Shown here one piece after another: positions 17,240 through 26,500 of a DNA stretch of 64,000 nucleotides. Source of the DNA: Pararhizobium qamdonense (GTDB taxonomy: Bacteria; Pseudomonadota; Alphaproteobacteria; Rhizobiales; Rhizobiaceae). A program made the translations under genes and the position numbers. How positions within the stretch are numbered: position 1 is the stretch's first letter; each line of letters begins with the position of its first letter. The notes beneath the pieces were generated by a model. That model saw nothing but the letters and a program-made list of their open reading frames with translations, was not told the origin of the DNA and searched no databases. The stretch covers positions 186,001 to 250,000 of the forward strand of contig NZ_CP119566.1 in NCBI RefSeq assembly GCF_029277445.1, read 5' to 3'.

Positions 17240-17386
17240 ATGCCAGCCATATCAGACAAGCCCTATGAACCGATCTCGTTTGCAAAGAAGCACCGGATAT
17301 CGGTGGAAGATGCCCGGACTATCCTCGATGAGGCAGCTGGCGATAAAAAGGCTGCCGACAAGCATGCACGGCGCGTGAGCGTTTAA
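17240..17386 (+). CDS. Small conserved-type hypothetical protein (48 aa)
   Basis: A 48-residue frame opens with MPAISDKPYEPISFAKKHR and continues ISVEDARTILDEAAGDKKAA before a basic tail. The helix-turn-helix-like FAKKHRISVEDARTIL pattern is typical of small rhizobial proteins of unknown function. The Shine-Dalgarno CAGGAGA lies 7 bases before the ATG. The next gene (17501) is on the same strand 114 bases downstream. Size and start context support it as real; no function can be assigned. Confidence 0.6.
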   Translation: MPAISDKPYEPISFAKKHRISVEDARTILDEAAGDKKAADKHARRVSV

Positions 17387-17500
17387 CGCCAGACGACGGG
17401 TGCGGCACATTGCAGTGCCGTGCCGCCAACGCGGCGTTCGATTGTTGGGAACCATTCCGCCGGCCGATTCGTTTGGCAGGCGGCAACAGGAGAACCCATC

Positions 17501-17824
17501 ATGGCCGAAACAACCAATACTGATCTTGAATCCTTGCGCGCTGAAGTGGCGCGCCTTTCCAAAATCGTCAGCGCCCAGAGCGCCCAGGCCTATAGCGACG
17601 TTCGCGACCGGGCGTCCAATGTCATGGACGCAGCCGCACCGCTCGCCAAAAAGGCCGCCAGTGTCGCCCGCTCGGAAGGCAATGCCATCGCGCAGACCGC
17701 CCGTGAACATCCGGCCGCTGCCGGAAGCGCCCTGACCCTAGCCATTCTGCTGGGCGGTGCGATCGGCTTTCTTCTAGGCGCCGCTTCCCGCGAGCCGGAG
17801 CCGGTACGCCGCCGTTACTGGTAA
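17501..17824 (+). CDS. DUF883/YqjD-like small membrane-anchored protein
   Basis: This 107-residue protein has a charged, helical N-terminal part (about residues 1-65, heptad-like, TDLESLRAEVARLSKIVSAQ). One C-terminal transmembrane helix follows (SALTLAILLGGAIGFLLGA), then a basic tail ending RRRYW. This is the layout of ElaB/YqjD/DUF883 proteins, which associate with the inner membrane and ribosomes in stationary-phase enterobacteria; the role here is inferred. The ATG at 17501 has ACAGGAGA upstream. A hairpin terminator follows at 17852. Confidence 0.75.
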   Translation: MAETTNTDLESLRAEVARLSKIVSAQSAQAYSDVRDRASNVMDAAAPLAKKAASVARSEGNAIAQTAREHPAAAGSALTLAILLGGAIGFLLGAASREPEPVRRRYW

Positions 17825-17851
17825 AAACCAGAGCACAGACAGCGATGAATG

Positions 17852-17876
17852 AAGGCCTCCTTTCGGGGGCCTTTTT
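17852..17876 (+). terminator. Rho-independent terminator
   Basis: GGCCTCC (17854-17860) pairs with GGGGGCC (17865-17871) around TTTC, with one G-U pair, and is followed by TTTTTC. It lies 28 bases after the DUF883-like gene. Confidence 0.8.
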
Positions 17877-17954
17877 CATGACAGGACATGGAACTTTCCG
17901 CCTGAAAACCGGTTATGCGAAGAACGATGCTGACGATCAGAACAGGGGATTTTC

Positions 17955-18092
17955 ATGGGCCAGGTCTATCATTTCAACGTAGAGCATGACGAGCTCCTGT
18001 CGGAAGCTGAGAGAGCGTTCGATCTTTCCGCTCGCCGGCAATCCATGCCTAAAATTACGCATGAGGCGCAGGAAACACCGCGCCGCCCATAG
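17955..18092 (+). CDS. Possible small protein (45 aa)
   Basis: This 45-codon frame starts MGQVYHFNVEHDELLSEAER and ends KITHEAQETPRRP. AGGGGA stands 5 bases before the ATG. Charged, soluble, no recognised family. The neighbourhood is rich in such small genes. Too short for composition to be decisive. Confidence 0.4.
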   Translation: MGQVYHFNVEHDELLSEAERAFDLSARRQSMPKITHEAQETPRRP

Positions 18093-18182
18093 GTGTTCAA
18101 GGCAATTGCCGGCCTCTTTACACCCGCTGCCTTTCGCAGCCAGCCCAATTGAGAACATTCGCTAAAATGCGTGAGGGTCATC

Positions 18183-18449
18183 ATGGACACTGACAGAGAG
18201 ACGAAAATCCGCCATCGCGCCTATGAACTTTGGCTTGACGAAGGCTCACCAGAGGGCAAGCAGGACGATCACTGGTCGCAGGCCGAACGGGAAATTGACA
18301 GCCTGGACATGGAAGACAGCGCTGAGGACATCAAACCGGACGTGATGCGCGAGGCAGTCCGCGAGCATGCCGACACATTTTTGGTAAAGTCCGATCTTGA
18401 GGACGCAGACCAGCGCGAGAGCGCCCCCGGCACACGCGAACAGCCATAG
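18183..18449 (+). CDS. DUF2934 domain protein
   Basis: This 88-residue protein contains the DUF2934 pattern near its N-terminus: KIRHRAYELWLDEGSPEGKQ and then DDHWSQAEREI (about residues 7-37). The rest is acidic and low in structure. The family is widespread in rhizobia and of unknown function. The ATG at 18183 is preferred over the in-frame GTG at 18171 because GAGGG lies at the proper distance before it. It converges with the entericidin-like gene. Confidence 0.8.
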   Translation: MDTDRETKIRHRAYELWLDEGSPEGKQDDHWSQAEREIDSLDMEDSAEDIKPDVMREAVREHADTFLVKSDLEDADQRESAPGTREQP

Positions 18450-18504
18450 CCGTTAAAAAATCAGCTACGCCATAACTCATGCGCCGGGATGGCGTCCGCC
18501 AGCG

Positions 18505-18657
18505 TCAGTTCGCGTTCGCGCGGGCTATACGATGTGTGGCGTTGTCCAAAGCATTGCTGGACTGAACGCCGTCCCTCTTCAAACCCCTTGCGGTATTTCC
18601 GCATCCAGACAGCGCAAGCAGGGACGCGCAGATTGCAACAACCACCAATTTCGTCAT
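18505..18657 (-). CDS. Entericidin-type small lipoprotein
   Basis: This 50-residue precursor opens with MTKLVVVAICASLLALSGC. The lipobox LSGC marks lipidation of Cys19 and a mature peptide of about 32 residues beginning CGNTARGLKRDG. This is the layout of EcnA/EcnB entericidins, small envelope lipoproteins linked to stationary-phase and osmotic stress. GGGAGA precedes the ATG at 18657; the frame extends upstream without sense. Assignment to the family rests on the lipobox, the size and the GNTARG segment. Confidence 0.75.
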   Translation of the reverse strand: MTKLVVVAICASLLALSGCGNTARGLKRDGVQSSNALDNATHRIARANAN

Positions 18658-19055
18658 CGTAAGTCTCCCATTGAGCAACCATATTTGCTCATGAAGGAAA
18701 CATGACGCAGGCAATGGAAAAATCAATTCCGCTCAGCCGCAAAATCTTGTCTACCCGGACTGCTCCGGTTCATGGCGCCAAAACCGCTGGTTTTGGCGCG
18801 AGAATAAAACGGTGAAACGGCGGCGATCGCCCTTATAAAACCGAGCGAAATCAATGGCTCCGAGAAAAGCAGAATAATAAAACTTGACTAGCTGACCCCG
18901 GCAACCTATCTGAGCTTTGGTCGATATTTGTTAGATGACTTTGGTTTTTGCGACATTGTGCGCAATCGGACGAACTTTCCTTCAGATTCGAACAAAAGCT
19001 TTTCCGTAACGTTTACGGGATGGTTCAACATAATTTGCTAGAGAAAGGGATCGTT
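18658..19055. other. Intergenic stretch with cold-shock gene promoter and leader
   Basis: These 398 bases separate the entericidin-like gene from the cold-shock gene. The only structure seen is the promoter at 18883-18911, which would give a leader of about 135 bases, a length common for cspA-type mRNAs with temperature-sensitive leaders. No other gene is visible. Confidence 0.5.
18883..18911 (+). promoter_or_regulatory. Sigma-70 type promoter of the cold-shock gene
   Basis: CTTGAC at 18883-18888 and CTATCT at 18906-18911 are separated by 17 bases. This is one mismatch from the rhizobial housekeeping consensus CTTGAC-N17-CTATAT. It points toward the cold-shock gene at 19056. Confidence 0.6.
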
Positions 19056-19265
19056 ATGGCCACTGGCACAGTAAAATGGTTTAATTCCACAAAGGGCTTC
19101 GGCTTCATTCAGCCGGACGACGGCAGCCAGGACGTTTTCGTCCACATCTCGGCTGTTGAGCGCGCTGGTATGCGTGGCCTCAACGACGGCCAGAAGATCA
19201 GCTTCGAGCTCGTCAAGGACCGCAAGTCCGGCAAGATGTCTGCAGACAACCTGCAGGCGGCCTAA
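19056..19265 (+). CDS. cspA: Cold-shock protein, CspA family
   Basis: This 69-residue single cold-shock domain protein binds single-stranded RNA/DNA and acts as an RNA chaperone. RNP1 ([10 protein letters not shown], about residues 13-22) and RNP2 ([10 protein letters not shown], about 29-38) are intact. The start is the ATG at 19056 behind AGAAAGGG; the upstream open frame back to 18948 is leader. A long leader with a near-consensus promoter and a hairpin terminator at 19355 frame it as a single-gene transcript. Whether it is cold-inducible or constitutive cannot be told. Confidence 0.95.
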   Translation: MATGTVKWFNSTKGFGFIQPDDGSQDVFVHISAVERAGMRGLNDGQKISFELVKDRKSGKMSADNLQAA

Positions 19266-19354
19266 TACCAAATCTGGCGCGATTATCCGCGCCGGAGAAA
19301 TGCGCTTCCGCGGTTGACCACGGATGTACTGGCAGGAGTGTCGAAGCGTGTTGT

Positions 19355-19388
19355 GAAAGGTCGGGTTTTCCCGGCCTTTTTGTTTTTT
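19355..19388 (+). terminator. Rho-independent terminator of the cold-shock gene
   Basis: GGTCGGG (19359-19365) pairs with CCCGGCC (19370-19376, one G-U pair) around TTTT and is followed by TTTTTGTTTTTT. It is a strong terminator 90 bases after the stop codon. Confidence 0.85.
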
Positions 19389-19499
19389 CAGGGATCATGC
19401 TTTTCAAGCTTCCGCTCCCGGCCTTCCGATTTTTCCGGCTGTACCTTCAAATCGCCTCATCCGCGTTGACACTCACTGCGAACAACAGGAGCAGTGTAC

Positions 19500-19988
19500 A
19501 TGAAGGCCTTTCTCATTTCTCTTTCGGCAGCTGCGGTTCTGGCAACTTCCCTTGTTTCTGCAGGCGCCCAGGACCAAACGGCCTATGTGGACGACCGCTC
19601 GGATGGCCCGGCGCTTATCCGCTCGCTCTACAACGCCATCAATCGCCATGAATATGCGCGCGCCTACAGCTATTTCGCCCAGCCCGCCGATAGCTACGAA
19701 GCGTTTGTAGAGGGCTATGCAAAGACCGTGGATGTTCAAGTACTGATCGGTCCGGCGACACAGGAGGGAGCGGCCGGCAGTATCTATGCGCCGGTACCGG
19801 TTGCGATCAAATCGACGGAAAAAGGCGGTAAGGAAAAGATTTTTGCAGGCTGCTACGTCACCCGTATTGTCAATCCCGGCATTCAGGAGCCGCCCTTCTC
19901 GCCGCTGCATATTGAAAGTGCGGAGCTTGAGAAGGTCGAAGGGCCGTTCGAAAAGGCTTTGCCGAAAGTCTGCCATTCGCCCTCATAG
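19500..19988 (+). CDS. Secreted protein of unknown function
   Basis: This 162-residue precursor begins with a Sec signal peptide (MKAFLISLSAAAVLATSLVS, ending near AGA). The mature part contains ALIRSLYNAINRHEYARAYS and AFVEGYAKTVDVQVLIGPAT, which suggest an NTF2-like or similar small periplasmic fold, and one Cys pair (FAGCYV and KVCHS). I do not recognise a named family. The start is the ATG at 19500 behind AGGAG; a GTG lies two codons upstream. It converges with the membrane protein gene ending at 20002. Confidence 0.7.
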   Translation: MKAFLISLSAAAVLATSLVSAGAQDQTAYVDDRSDGPALIRSLYNAINRHEYARAYSYFAQPADSYEAFVEGYAKTVDVQVLIGPATQEGAAGSIYAPVPVAIKSTEKGGKEKIFAGCYVTRIVNPGIQEPPFSPLHIESAELEKVEGPFEKALPKVCHSPS

Positions 19989-20001
19989 AACGGGCGTCGG
20001 T

Positions 20002-20964
20002 TTAGGTGCCGTTTTCCTTACCCGCCTCGGCCTTGCGGCCGGCGACGAATTGACCGCGCTCGAAAATCACGACGACGGTGAGTGCGATCAGGAACGGGAT
20101 GATCAGGTAGAAGAGACGGAAAATGGCAAGCCCCGCCAGGACGCCGGCCGGATCCATTTCCGGAAGGGCTGCGATAAACACCAGCTCCAGAACGCCCAGC
20201 CCGCCCGGCGCATGCGAGAGAAGCGCTGCCGAAAACGAGGCGAGAAACACGCCGAGGATGACCATATAACCGGGATTTCCGGCCTCCGGCAGGGCGAAAT
20301 AGATGATGGCGGCAGCGGCAATCAGCTCGACCGGTGCAATCACCAGCTGGCGCAGCGCCAGCGAGGGTTTGGGATATTCCAGCCGGAACCAGCGGGTGTG
20401 CAACGGCCGGAACCCGACCAGACTGCCGATCACATACAGCGCGATCAGCGCCAGAATGATCAATCCAGTCGAGATCGATGCCCCGATCGGCAGGAACGTT
20501 GCGAAACGGGCGGTGATTTCCGGTTCGATCAAAAGGACGATGGCCGCCAGCATCAGCGTACCGAGCGCGAACGTGAACGAGCAGAACGCAACCAGAATTC
20601 CGGTCTCGCCCGCCGTCAGGCCCTTCGAGCCATAGGCGCGGTAGCGCACGACAGCACCGGAAAAGACCGAGGCCCCCACCGTATGCGACAGCGCATAGGC
20701 GGTGAAGGAGCATACGGTAATGAACCAGAGCGAGATCCTGTGGCCGAGATGCTCGAGCGCCAGATGATCATAGGCCGCAAGCGCCGCGTAGGCGGCAAGC
20801 GTGGCGGCGGCGGCCAAGAACCAGCTCTTCAGCGATACGGCTTTCAGGCTATCCATGAAATCGGCGGCCGAAAGGCCATGGAGCTCATGATAGAGGCCAT
20901 AAAGCGAAAACACGATCGCGGCGAGCCCAATCACCGGCCAGGCAAGTTTGCGTACCGTTTTCAT
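20002..20964 (-). CDS. YbhN/UPF0104-type integral membrane protein
   Basis: This protein of about 320 residues has eight or so hydrophobic helices, starting with KLAWPVIGLAAIVFSLYGLY, and the family segment HTVGASVFSGAVVRYRAYGS. The latter resembles the lysylphosphatidylglycerol synthase/flippase transmembrane domain (UPF0104). Members lacking the synthetase domain are thought to act in lipid or glycan translocation; the substrate here is unknown. The start is set at ATG 20964 (MKTVRKLAW); an upstream in-frame start at 20997 adds 11 residues. Confidence 0.8.
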   Translation of the reverse strand: MKTVRKLAWPVIGLAAIVFSLYGLYHELHGLSAADFMDSLKAVSLKSWFLAAAATLAAYAALAAYDHLALEHLGHRISLWFITVCSFTAYALSHTVGASVFSGAVVRYRAYGSKGLTAGETGILVAFCSFTFALGTLMLAAIVLLIEPEITARFATFLPIGASISTGLIILALIALYVIGSLVGFRPLHTRWFRLEYPKPSLALRQLVIAPVELIAAAAIIYFALPEAGNPGYMVILGVFLASFSAALLSHAPGGLGVLELVFIAALPEMDPAGVLAGLAIFRLFYLIIPFLIALTVVVIFERGQFVAGRKAEAGKENGT

Positions 20965-21069
20965 GAGGCAAGTATTCTTGAAATCTGTAGCTGGCAAAAT
21001 GTCATCTGAACGAAAAGACCACCCCCGACCGGCCGGGTCAAGGGTGCTAACCGTTAACAGCCGCGCTGC

Positions 21070-22458
21070 TTAAGCCGCAAGCGCGTGGAGAATCCGGATC
21101 CAGGAGCGGATGCCCTTGTGATAGGATTGCAGCTCGTACTTCTCGTTTGGTGAATGAATCCGGTCATCCGACAGGCCAAAGCCCACCAGAAGCGATTCCA
21201 TGCCGAGCATTTTCTGGAAATCGCCGACGATGGGGATCGAGCCGCCCATGCCGATCAACACGGCGGGTTTCGGCCATTCGTCCGAGAGCGCCGATTTTGC
21301 CGTGTTCAGCAGGGCCGAATCATAGGGAAGCTGGATTGCCGGCGAGCCACCATGCTTGTGGAATTCGACCGAGCAATCGGCGGGGATTTTCGAGGTGACA
21401 TAGACGCGGAACGCATCCCGGACCTTTTCAGGGTTCTGCGCGCCAACAAGGCGGAAGGAAACCTTGGCGGATGCCTGCGCGGCAATCACGGTCTTGAAGC
21501 CTTCGCCGGTATAGCCGCCCCAGATGCCGTTCACCTCAGCGGTCGGCCGCGCCCATGTCAGTTCCATCACCGAACGGCCCTTTTCGCCCGACGGGATCGA
21601 CAGGCCGATTTCGCCGAGGAATTTCTCCGTGGTCATCCCCAGCGTTTCCCAGGCGGCCTTGATCTGCGTCGGGGTCTCCTCGACGCCGTCGTAGAAACCC
21701 TCCAGCGTGACGCGGCCGGTCTCGTCATGCAGGCCGGCCAGGATCTGTGACAGGACATGGATGGGATTGGCAGCGGCACCTCCGAAATAGCCGGAATGCA
21801 GATCGCGGTCGGCGGCGGTGATGACGATTTCTTCGCCGACGAGGCCCCGCAGGCCAGCGGAGATCGCAGGCGTATCGCGGTCCCACATATTGGTGTCGCA
21901 GACCAGGGCATAGTCAGCCTTCAGCTCGGCAGCGTTCGCTTCCAGGAACGGCTTGAGCGACGGCGATCCCGATTCTTCCTCGCCTTCGAACAGGATGGTG
22001 ACTTCGCAGGGCAGCGCGCCGTTGACCTCCTTGAAGGCGCGGCAGGCCTCGACGAAGGTCAGAAGCTGGCCCTTGTCGTCAGCCGTTCCCCGCCCGGTGA
22101 TGACCTTGCGGCCACCGTCCAGCTCCTTGATCGAGGGCTCGAACGGCGCCGTGTCCCACAGATTGAGCGGATCGACCGGCTGAACGTCGTAATGACCATA
22201 GAAGAGCACATGCGGCGCGCCGGGTTTGCCGGCTGCGTGATGCGCCACGACCATCGGATGGCCGGGCGTGTCACGTACGGAGGCTTCAAACCCCAGTGTC
22301 GTCAACTCGCTCACCAGCCATTCCGCTGCCTTGCGGCATTCCGCCTTGAAGGCCGGATCGGTGGAGATCGACTGGATGCGCACCAGATCGAAAAGCCGCT
22401 CAAGGCTCTGTGGAAGATTATCGTCTGCCCGGGTGAGAATGCTGGCCGTGTCTGTCAT
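21070..22458 (-). CDS. M20 family dipeptidase/metallopeptidase
   Basis: This 462-residue zinc peptidase belongs to the ArgE/DapE/carnosinase group. Metal-binding motifs are FYGHYDVQPVDP (about residues 80-91) and GRGTADDKGQLLT (His/Asp and bridging Asp). The catalytic Glu is in EGEEESGSPSLKPFL. A dimerisation domain lies between, and a C-terminal GMGGSIPIV segment follows. It would hydrolyse dipeptides or N-acyl amino acids in the cytosol. The start is the ATG at 22458 (MTDTASILTRADDN); the upstream part of the frame to 22569 has no family similarity. Confidence 0.9.
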   Translation of the reverse strand: MTDTASILTRADDNLPQSLERLFDLVRIQSISTDPAFKAECRKAAEWLVSELTTLGFEASVRDTPGHPMVVAHHAAGKPGAPHVLFYGHYDVQPVDPLNLWDTAPFEPSIKELDGGRKVITGRGTADDKGQLLTFVEACRAFKEVNGALPCEVTILFEGEEESGSPSLKPFLEANAAELKADYALVCDTNMWDRDTPAISAGLRGLVGEEIVITAADRDLHSGYFGGAAANPIHVLSQILAGLHDETGRVTLEGFYDGVEETPTQIKAAWETLGMTTEKFLGEIGLSIPSGEKGRSVMELTWARPTAEVNGIWGGYTGEGFKTVIAAQASAKVSFRLVGAQNPEKVRDAFRVYVTSKIPADCSVEFHKHGGSPAIQLPYDSALLNTAKSALSDEWPKPAVLIGMGGSIPIVGDFQKMLGMESLLVGFGLSDDRIHSPNEKYELQSYHKGIRSWIRILHALAA

Positions 22459-22659
22459 GTCCGAATCCTTCGTTGTCGGGCCGGAACCTACTGCATAATT
22501 CCTCGAACCGGAATCGAATTCAGCAATGATGAAGGAGGTCAAAGTGCTGCAGCGGCCCTTGCGCCTCACGCATCACGCGCAGCGCAGCAGACAAAGATGA
22601 GTGCCGCTTCAGCACACTGTTTCGATGGATGAATGATCAGTGTCCCAAAAGCTGGAGGG

Positions 22660-23091
22660 TCAGTTCTGCGCGCCCTTGGCGATCGCCATGCGCATATATT
22701 CCAGCATCAGTTCCCGTTCAAACGTCCGAAAGCCCGACAACAGGGATTGATCGGCGGCAAGCGCGGCCTCTTTTGCCTCTTCCTCCATTTCCCTGGCCTT
22801 GACGGTCAGGAAAATCTGCTGGGCACGTTTGTCGGTCGGGTGTTTCTTGCGCAGGACCAGTCCGTCCCGCTCCATCCGGGCGAGCGTATTGGCCATCGTC
22901 GCCTGCTCGATGTCGAGACGGTCGAGCAATTGTTTCTGGGTCAGGCCCTCTTCGCTCCACAGTTCCAACAGAACCGGAAATTGGCCGGGGGCAAAGCCGA
23001 GTTTCTGGCCTCTCTCCTGCAGGGCACGGGAGAAACTTTTCGCCAAAAGGCTGGACAGGTATGTTGCTGAATCCATACGGTCGAAGGCCAT
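22660..23091 (-). CDS. MarR-family transcriptional regulator
   Basis: This 143-residue winged-helix regulator shows FPVLLELWSEEGLTQKQLLD, LDIEQATMANTLARMERDGL and the wing VLRKKHPTDKRAQQIFLT. The target is unclear: it is not coupled to a transporter or an enzyme gene. The M20 peptidase gene lies 201 bases downstream on the same strand. Upstream is the small RNA candidate, on the same strand and ended by its own terminator. The ATG at 23091 gives a normal family length. Confidence 0.88.
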   Translation of the reverse strand: MAFDRMDSATYLSSLLAKSFSRALQERGQKLGFAPGQFPVLLELWSEEGLTQKQLLDRLDIEQATMANTLARMERDGLVLRKKHPTDKRAQQIFLTVKAREMEEEAKEAALAADQSLLSGFRTFERELMLEYMRMAIAKGAQN

Positions 23092-23185
23092 GTCTATGGG
23101 TACCTCTCCCCAAGCTGGAACACAAGTTACATTGCGGGCGATGGACCGGCACGCAGGAACGTTTCACGCTGATTTGATCACAAAC

Positions 23186-23328
23186 AAAAACCGCCATGGC
23201 GGAGGCGGGGCCACGGCGGTCTTTGTTGTAAATTGGACAAAGGCCCGGAGAGGGGGGATAGGCCTTTGTCCTTACATCTGGCTTCGGCGGGGGACAGGCC
23301 TTTGACCAGATGACGGCGTGTTCAGGTG
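23186..23328 (-). ncRNA. Three-hairpin small RNA upstream of polA, probable alpha-r7 (Smr7C) family
   Basis: On the minus strand three hairpins follow each other. Stem 1 is CATCTGG/CCAGATG (23306-23312 with 23275-23281). Stem 2 is a perfect 11-bp GGACAAAGGCC/GGCCTTTGTCC (23261-23271 with 23235-23245). Stem 3 is a 10-bp ACCGCCGTGG/CCATGGCGGT (one G-U pair; outer arms 23215-23220 and 23190-23195) followed by a T run, a rho-independent terminator. All three loops are C-rich. No protein gene fits. Sinorhizobium Smr7C, a sRNA of about 150 nt, is as I recall also located next to polA, which suggests homology. The 5' end is approximate; no clear promoter was found. Confidence 0.7.
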
Positions 23329-23506
23329 CCGTTGACTATCATTTGTGGTGCCAAATGTGGCTTTTCAAGGGAGCACCCAGCCCTCTGCGCATTACAAATT
23401 GGTAACGTTCCTGTGAGGGCCCTCCGTTTTTGGCTGCAGACAAAAATAGCGGCTTGCCGGAATGAAATATGGACGGCCATCGCGGCCCGCGCTATCCCTT
23501 GTCGCC

Positions 23507-26500
23507 ATGAAAAAAGGTGATCATCTCTTCCTCATCGACGGCTCCGGTTTCATTTTCCGGGCGTTCCACGCCATCCCGCCGCTGAACCGCAAATCCGATG
23601 GTTTGCCGGTCAACGCAGTCTCGGGCTTCTGCAACATGCTGTGGAAGCTTTTGACCGATGCGCGCGATACATCCGTCGGGGTGACACCAACCCATTTCGC
23701 CGTCATCTTCGACTATTCCTCGAAGACCTTCCGCAACGAGCTCTACGATCAGTACAAGGCGAACCGCACCGCACCGCCGGAGGACCTGATCCCGCAATTC
23801 GGGCTGATCCGCCATGCGACGCGCGCCTTCAACCTGCCCTGCATCGAAAAGGAAGGCTACGAGGCCGACGACCTGATCGCTACCTATGCGCGGATGGCGG
23901 AAGCAACCGGCGCCGACGTCACCATCGTATCGTCCGACAAGGATCTGATGCAGCTGGTGACGGCCAATGTGTCGATGTATGACAGCATGAAGGACAAGCA
24001 GATCTCGATCCCGGAAGTGATCGAGAAATGGGGTGTTCCGCCGGAAAAGATGATCGACCTGCAGGCGATGACCGGGGACAGCACCGACAACGTGCCCGGC
24101 ATTCCCGGCATCGGCCCGAAGACGGCAGCGCAGCTGCTCGAGGAATTCGGCGACCTGGAAACATTGCTTGCCCGCGCCGGTGAAATCAAGCAGCAGAAGC
24201 GCCGCGAAAACATCATCGCCAACACTGAGCTGGCCCGCCTCTCGCGGCAACTGGTGACGCTGAAGACCGACACACCGATCGACGTGCCGCTTGAGGATTT
24301 CGAGCTGCATGCGCAGGACGGACCCAAGCTCGTCGCTTTCCTGAAGACCATGGAATTCACCACGCTGACCCGCCGCGTTGCGGCGGCAACCGAGACGGAT
24401 GCGGATGCCGTCGAGCCGGCCAAAGTCCCGGTCGAATGGGGCGCGCAGGCGCATGGACCTGATCTCGACAAGGGCGATCTTGCCTCCCCGTCTTCGCCGT
24501 CCGCCCTGTCCACGTCGAAATCACCGGCAGCTGGAAGTGCTGCGGATGCGGCAGCGTCCCTGGCCAGCGTGACGGACAGCGGCCCGCTGGCTGCGACACC
24601 GCAGGCTTTGGCGCAGACACGCGCAGAACTTTTTGCAACAGCCAAGATCGACCGCAGCGCCTATGTGGCGATCCGCGATCTCGCAACGCTCGATGCCTGG
24701 ATCGCCAGCGCACGCGAAACCGGCATCGTGGCCTTCGATACCGAAACCACCTCGCTCGATGCGATGCAGGCGGAACTTGTCGGCTTTTCGCTCGCCATCG
24801 CCGACAACAGCAAAAACCCCTCGGGCACCGATATCCGCGCCGCCTATGTGCCGCTCATCCACAAGACCGGCGGCAACGATCTCTTCAGCGATGGCGTCAA
24901 GCTGGCACCAGACCAGATTCCGGCCGCGGCCGCGCTGGAGCGTCTGAAGGATCTTCTGGAAGACCCGTCGGTTCTCAAGATCGCGCAGAATCTGAAATAT
25001 GACTACCTGGTGATGAAGCGCCATGGCGTCAGCATCGTCAGTTTCGACGATACGATGCTGATGTCCTATGTGGCCGATGCCGGCGCTGGCACGCATGGCA
25101 TGGATTCGCTATCCGAGAAATGGCTTGGCCATCAGCCCATTCCCTACAAGGATGTGGCCGGCACCGGCAAATCTTCCGTCAGCTTCGATTATGTCGATAT
25201 CGACAAGGCGACCGCTTATGCAGCCGAGGATGCCGATGTGACGCTGAGGCTTTGGCAGGTTTTGAAACCGCGCCTGGCCGCCAAGAACCTCAATGCCGTC
25301 TATGAACGGCTGGAGCGTCCGCTGGTGCCGGTGCTTGCCCGCATGGAAGAACGCGGCATCACCATCGACCGTCAGATCCTGTCGCGGCTGTCGGGCGAAC
25401 TGGCGCAGGGCGCTGCTGGCCTCGAGCATGAAATCTACGGGCTTGTCGGCGAAAGCTTCAATATCGGCTCGCCGAAACAGCTTGGCGATATCCTGTTTGG
25501 CCGTCTCGGCCTGCCGGGCGGCGCCAAGACAAAGACGGGACAATGGTCGACCTCCGCGCAGGTGCTTGAAGAGCTTGCGCTGGAAGGCCATGAACTGCCG
25601 CGCAAGATCGTCGACTGGCGCCAGCTGACCAAGCTCAAATCCACCTATACCGACGCCCTTCCAGGCTTTGTGCACCCGGAAACGAAACGCGTTCACACAT
25701 CCTATGCGCTGGCGGCCACAACGACGGGACGCCTCTCCTCCTCCGAGCCGAACCTGCAGAATATCCCGGTGCGCACCGCCGAAGGGCGCAAGATCCGCAC
25801 CGCCTTCATCTCGACGCCGGGACACAAGCTGGTCTCGGCCGACTATAGCCAGATCGAGCTACGCGTGCTTGCCCATGTCGCCGAAATCCCGCAGCTGAAG
25901 CAGGCCTTTTCCGACGGTATCGACATTCATGCGATGACGGCATCGGAAATGTTCGGCGTCCCGGTCGAAGGCATGCCAAGCGAAATCCGCCGCCGCGCCA
26001 AGGCGATCAATTTCGGCATCATCTACGGCATTTCCGCTTTCGGCCTTGCCAACCAGCTGTCGATCGAACGCTCGGAAGCCGGCGAATATATCAAGAAATA
26101 TTTCGAGCGCTTCCCCGGCATTCGCGACTATATGGAAAGCACCAAGGCATTTGCCCGCGAAAACGGCTATGTCGAAACCATCTTCGGCCGCCGCGCACAT
26201 TATCCGGACATCCGCTCGTCTAACCCCTCGCACCGCGCCTTCAACGAACGCGCCGCGATCAACGCGCCGATCCAGGGCTCCGCCGCCGATATCATCCGGC
26301 GCGCGATGGTGAAGATGGAGCCGGCACTGGAACAAGCCGGCCTTTCGCAGCGCGCCCGCATGCTGCTGCAGGTGCATGACGAATTGATCTTCGAAGTCGA
26401 GGATGCCGATGTCGAGCGGACCATCCCGCTGGTCGTTTCAGTCATGGAAAATGCGGCAATGCCGGCGCTCGACATGAGGGTTCCATTGAAGGTCGATGCG

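Noticed and set aside
19786..21009. 407-codon plus-strand frame
   Set aside because: It overlaps the secreted protein gene and is antisense to the YbhN-like membrane protein, whose hydrophobic helices are clear; the product is a charged low-complexity shadow.
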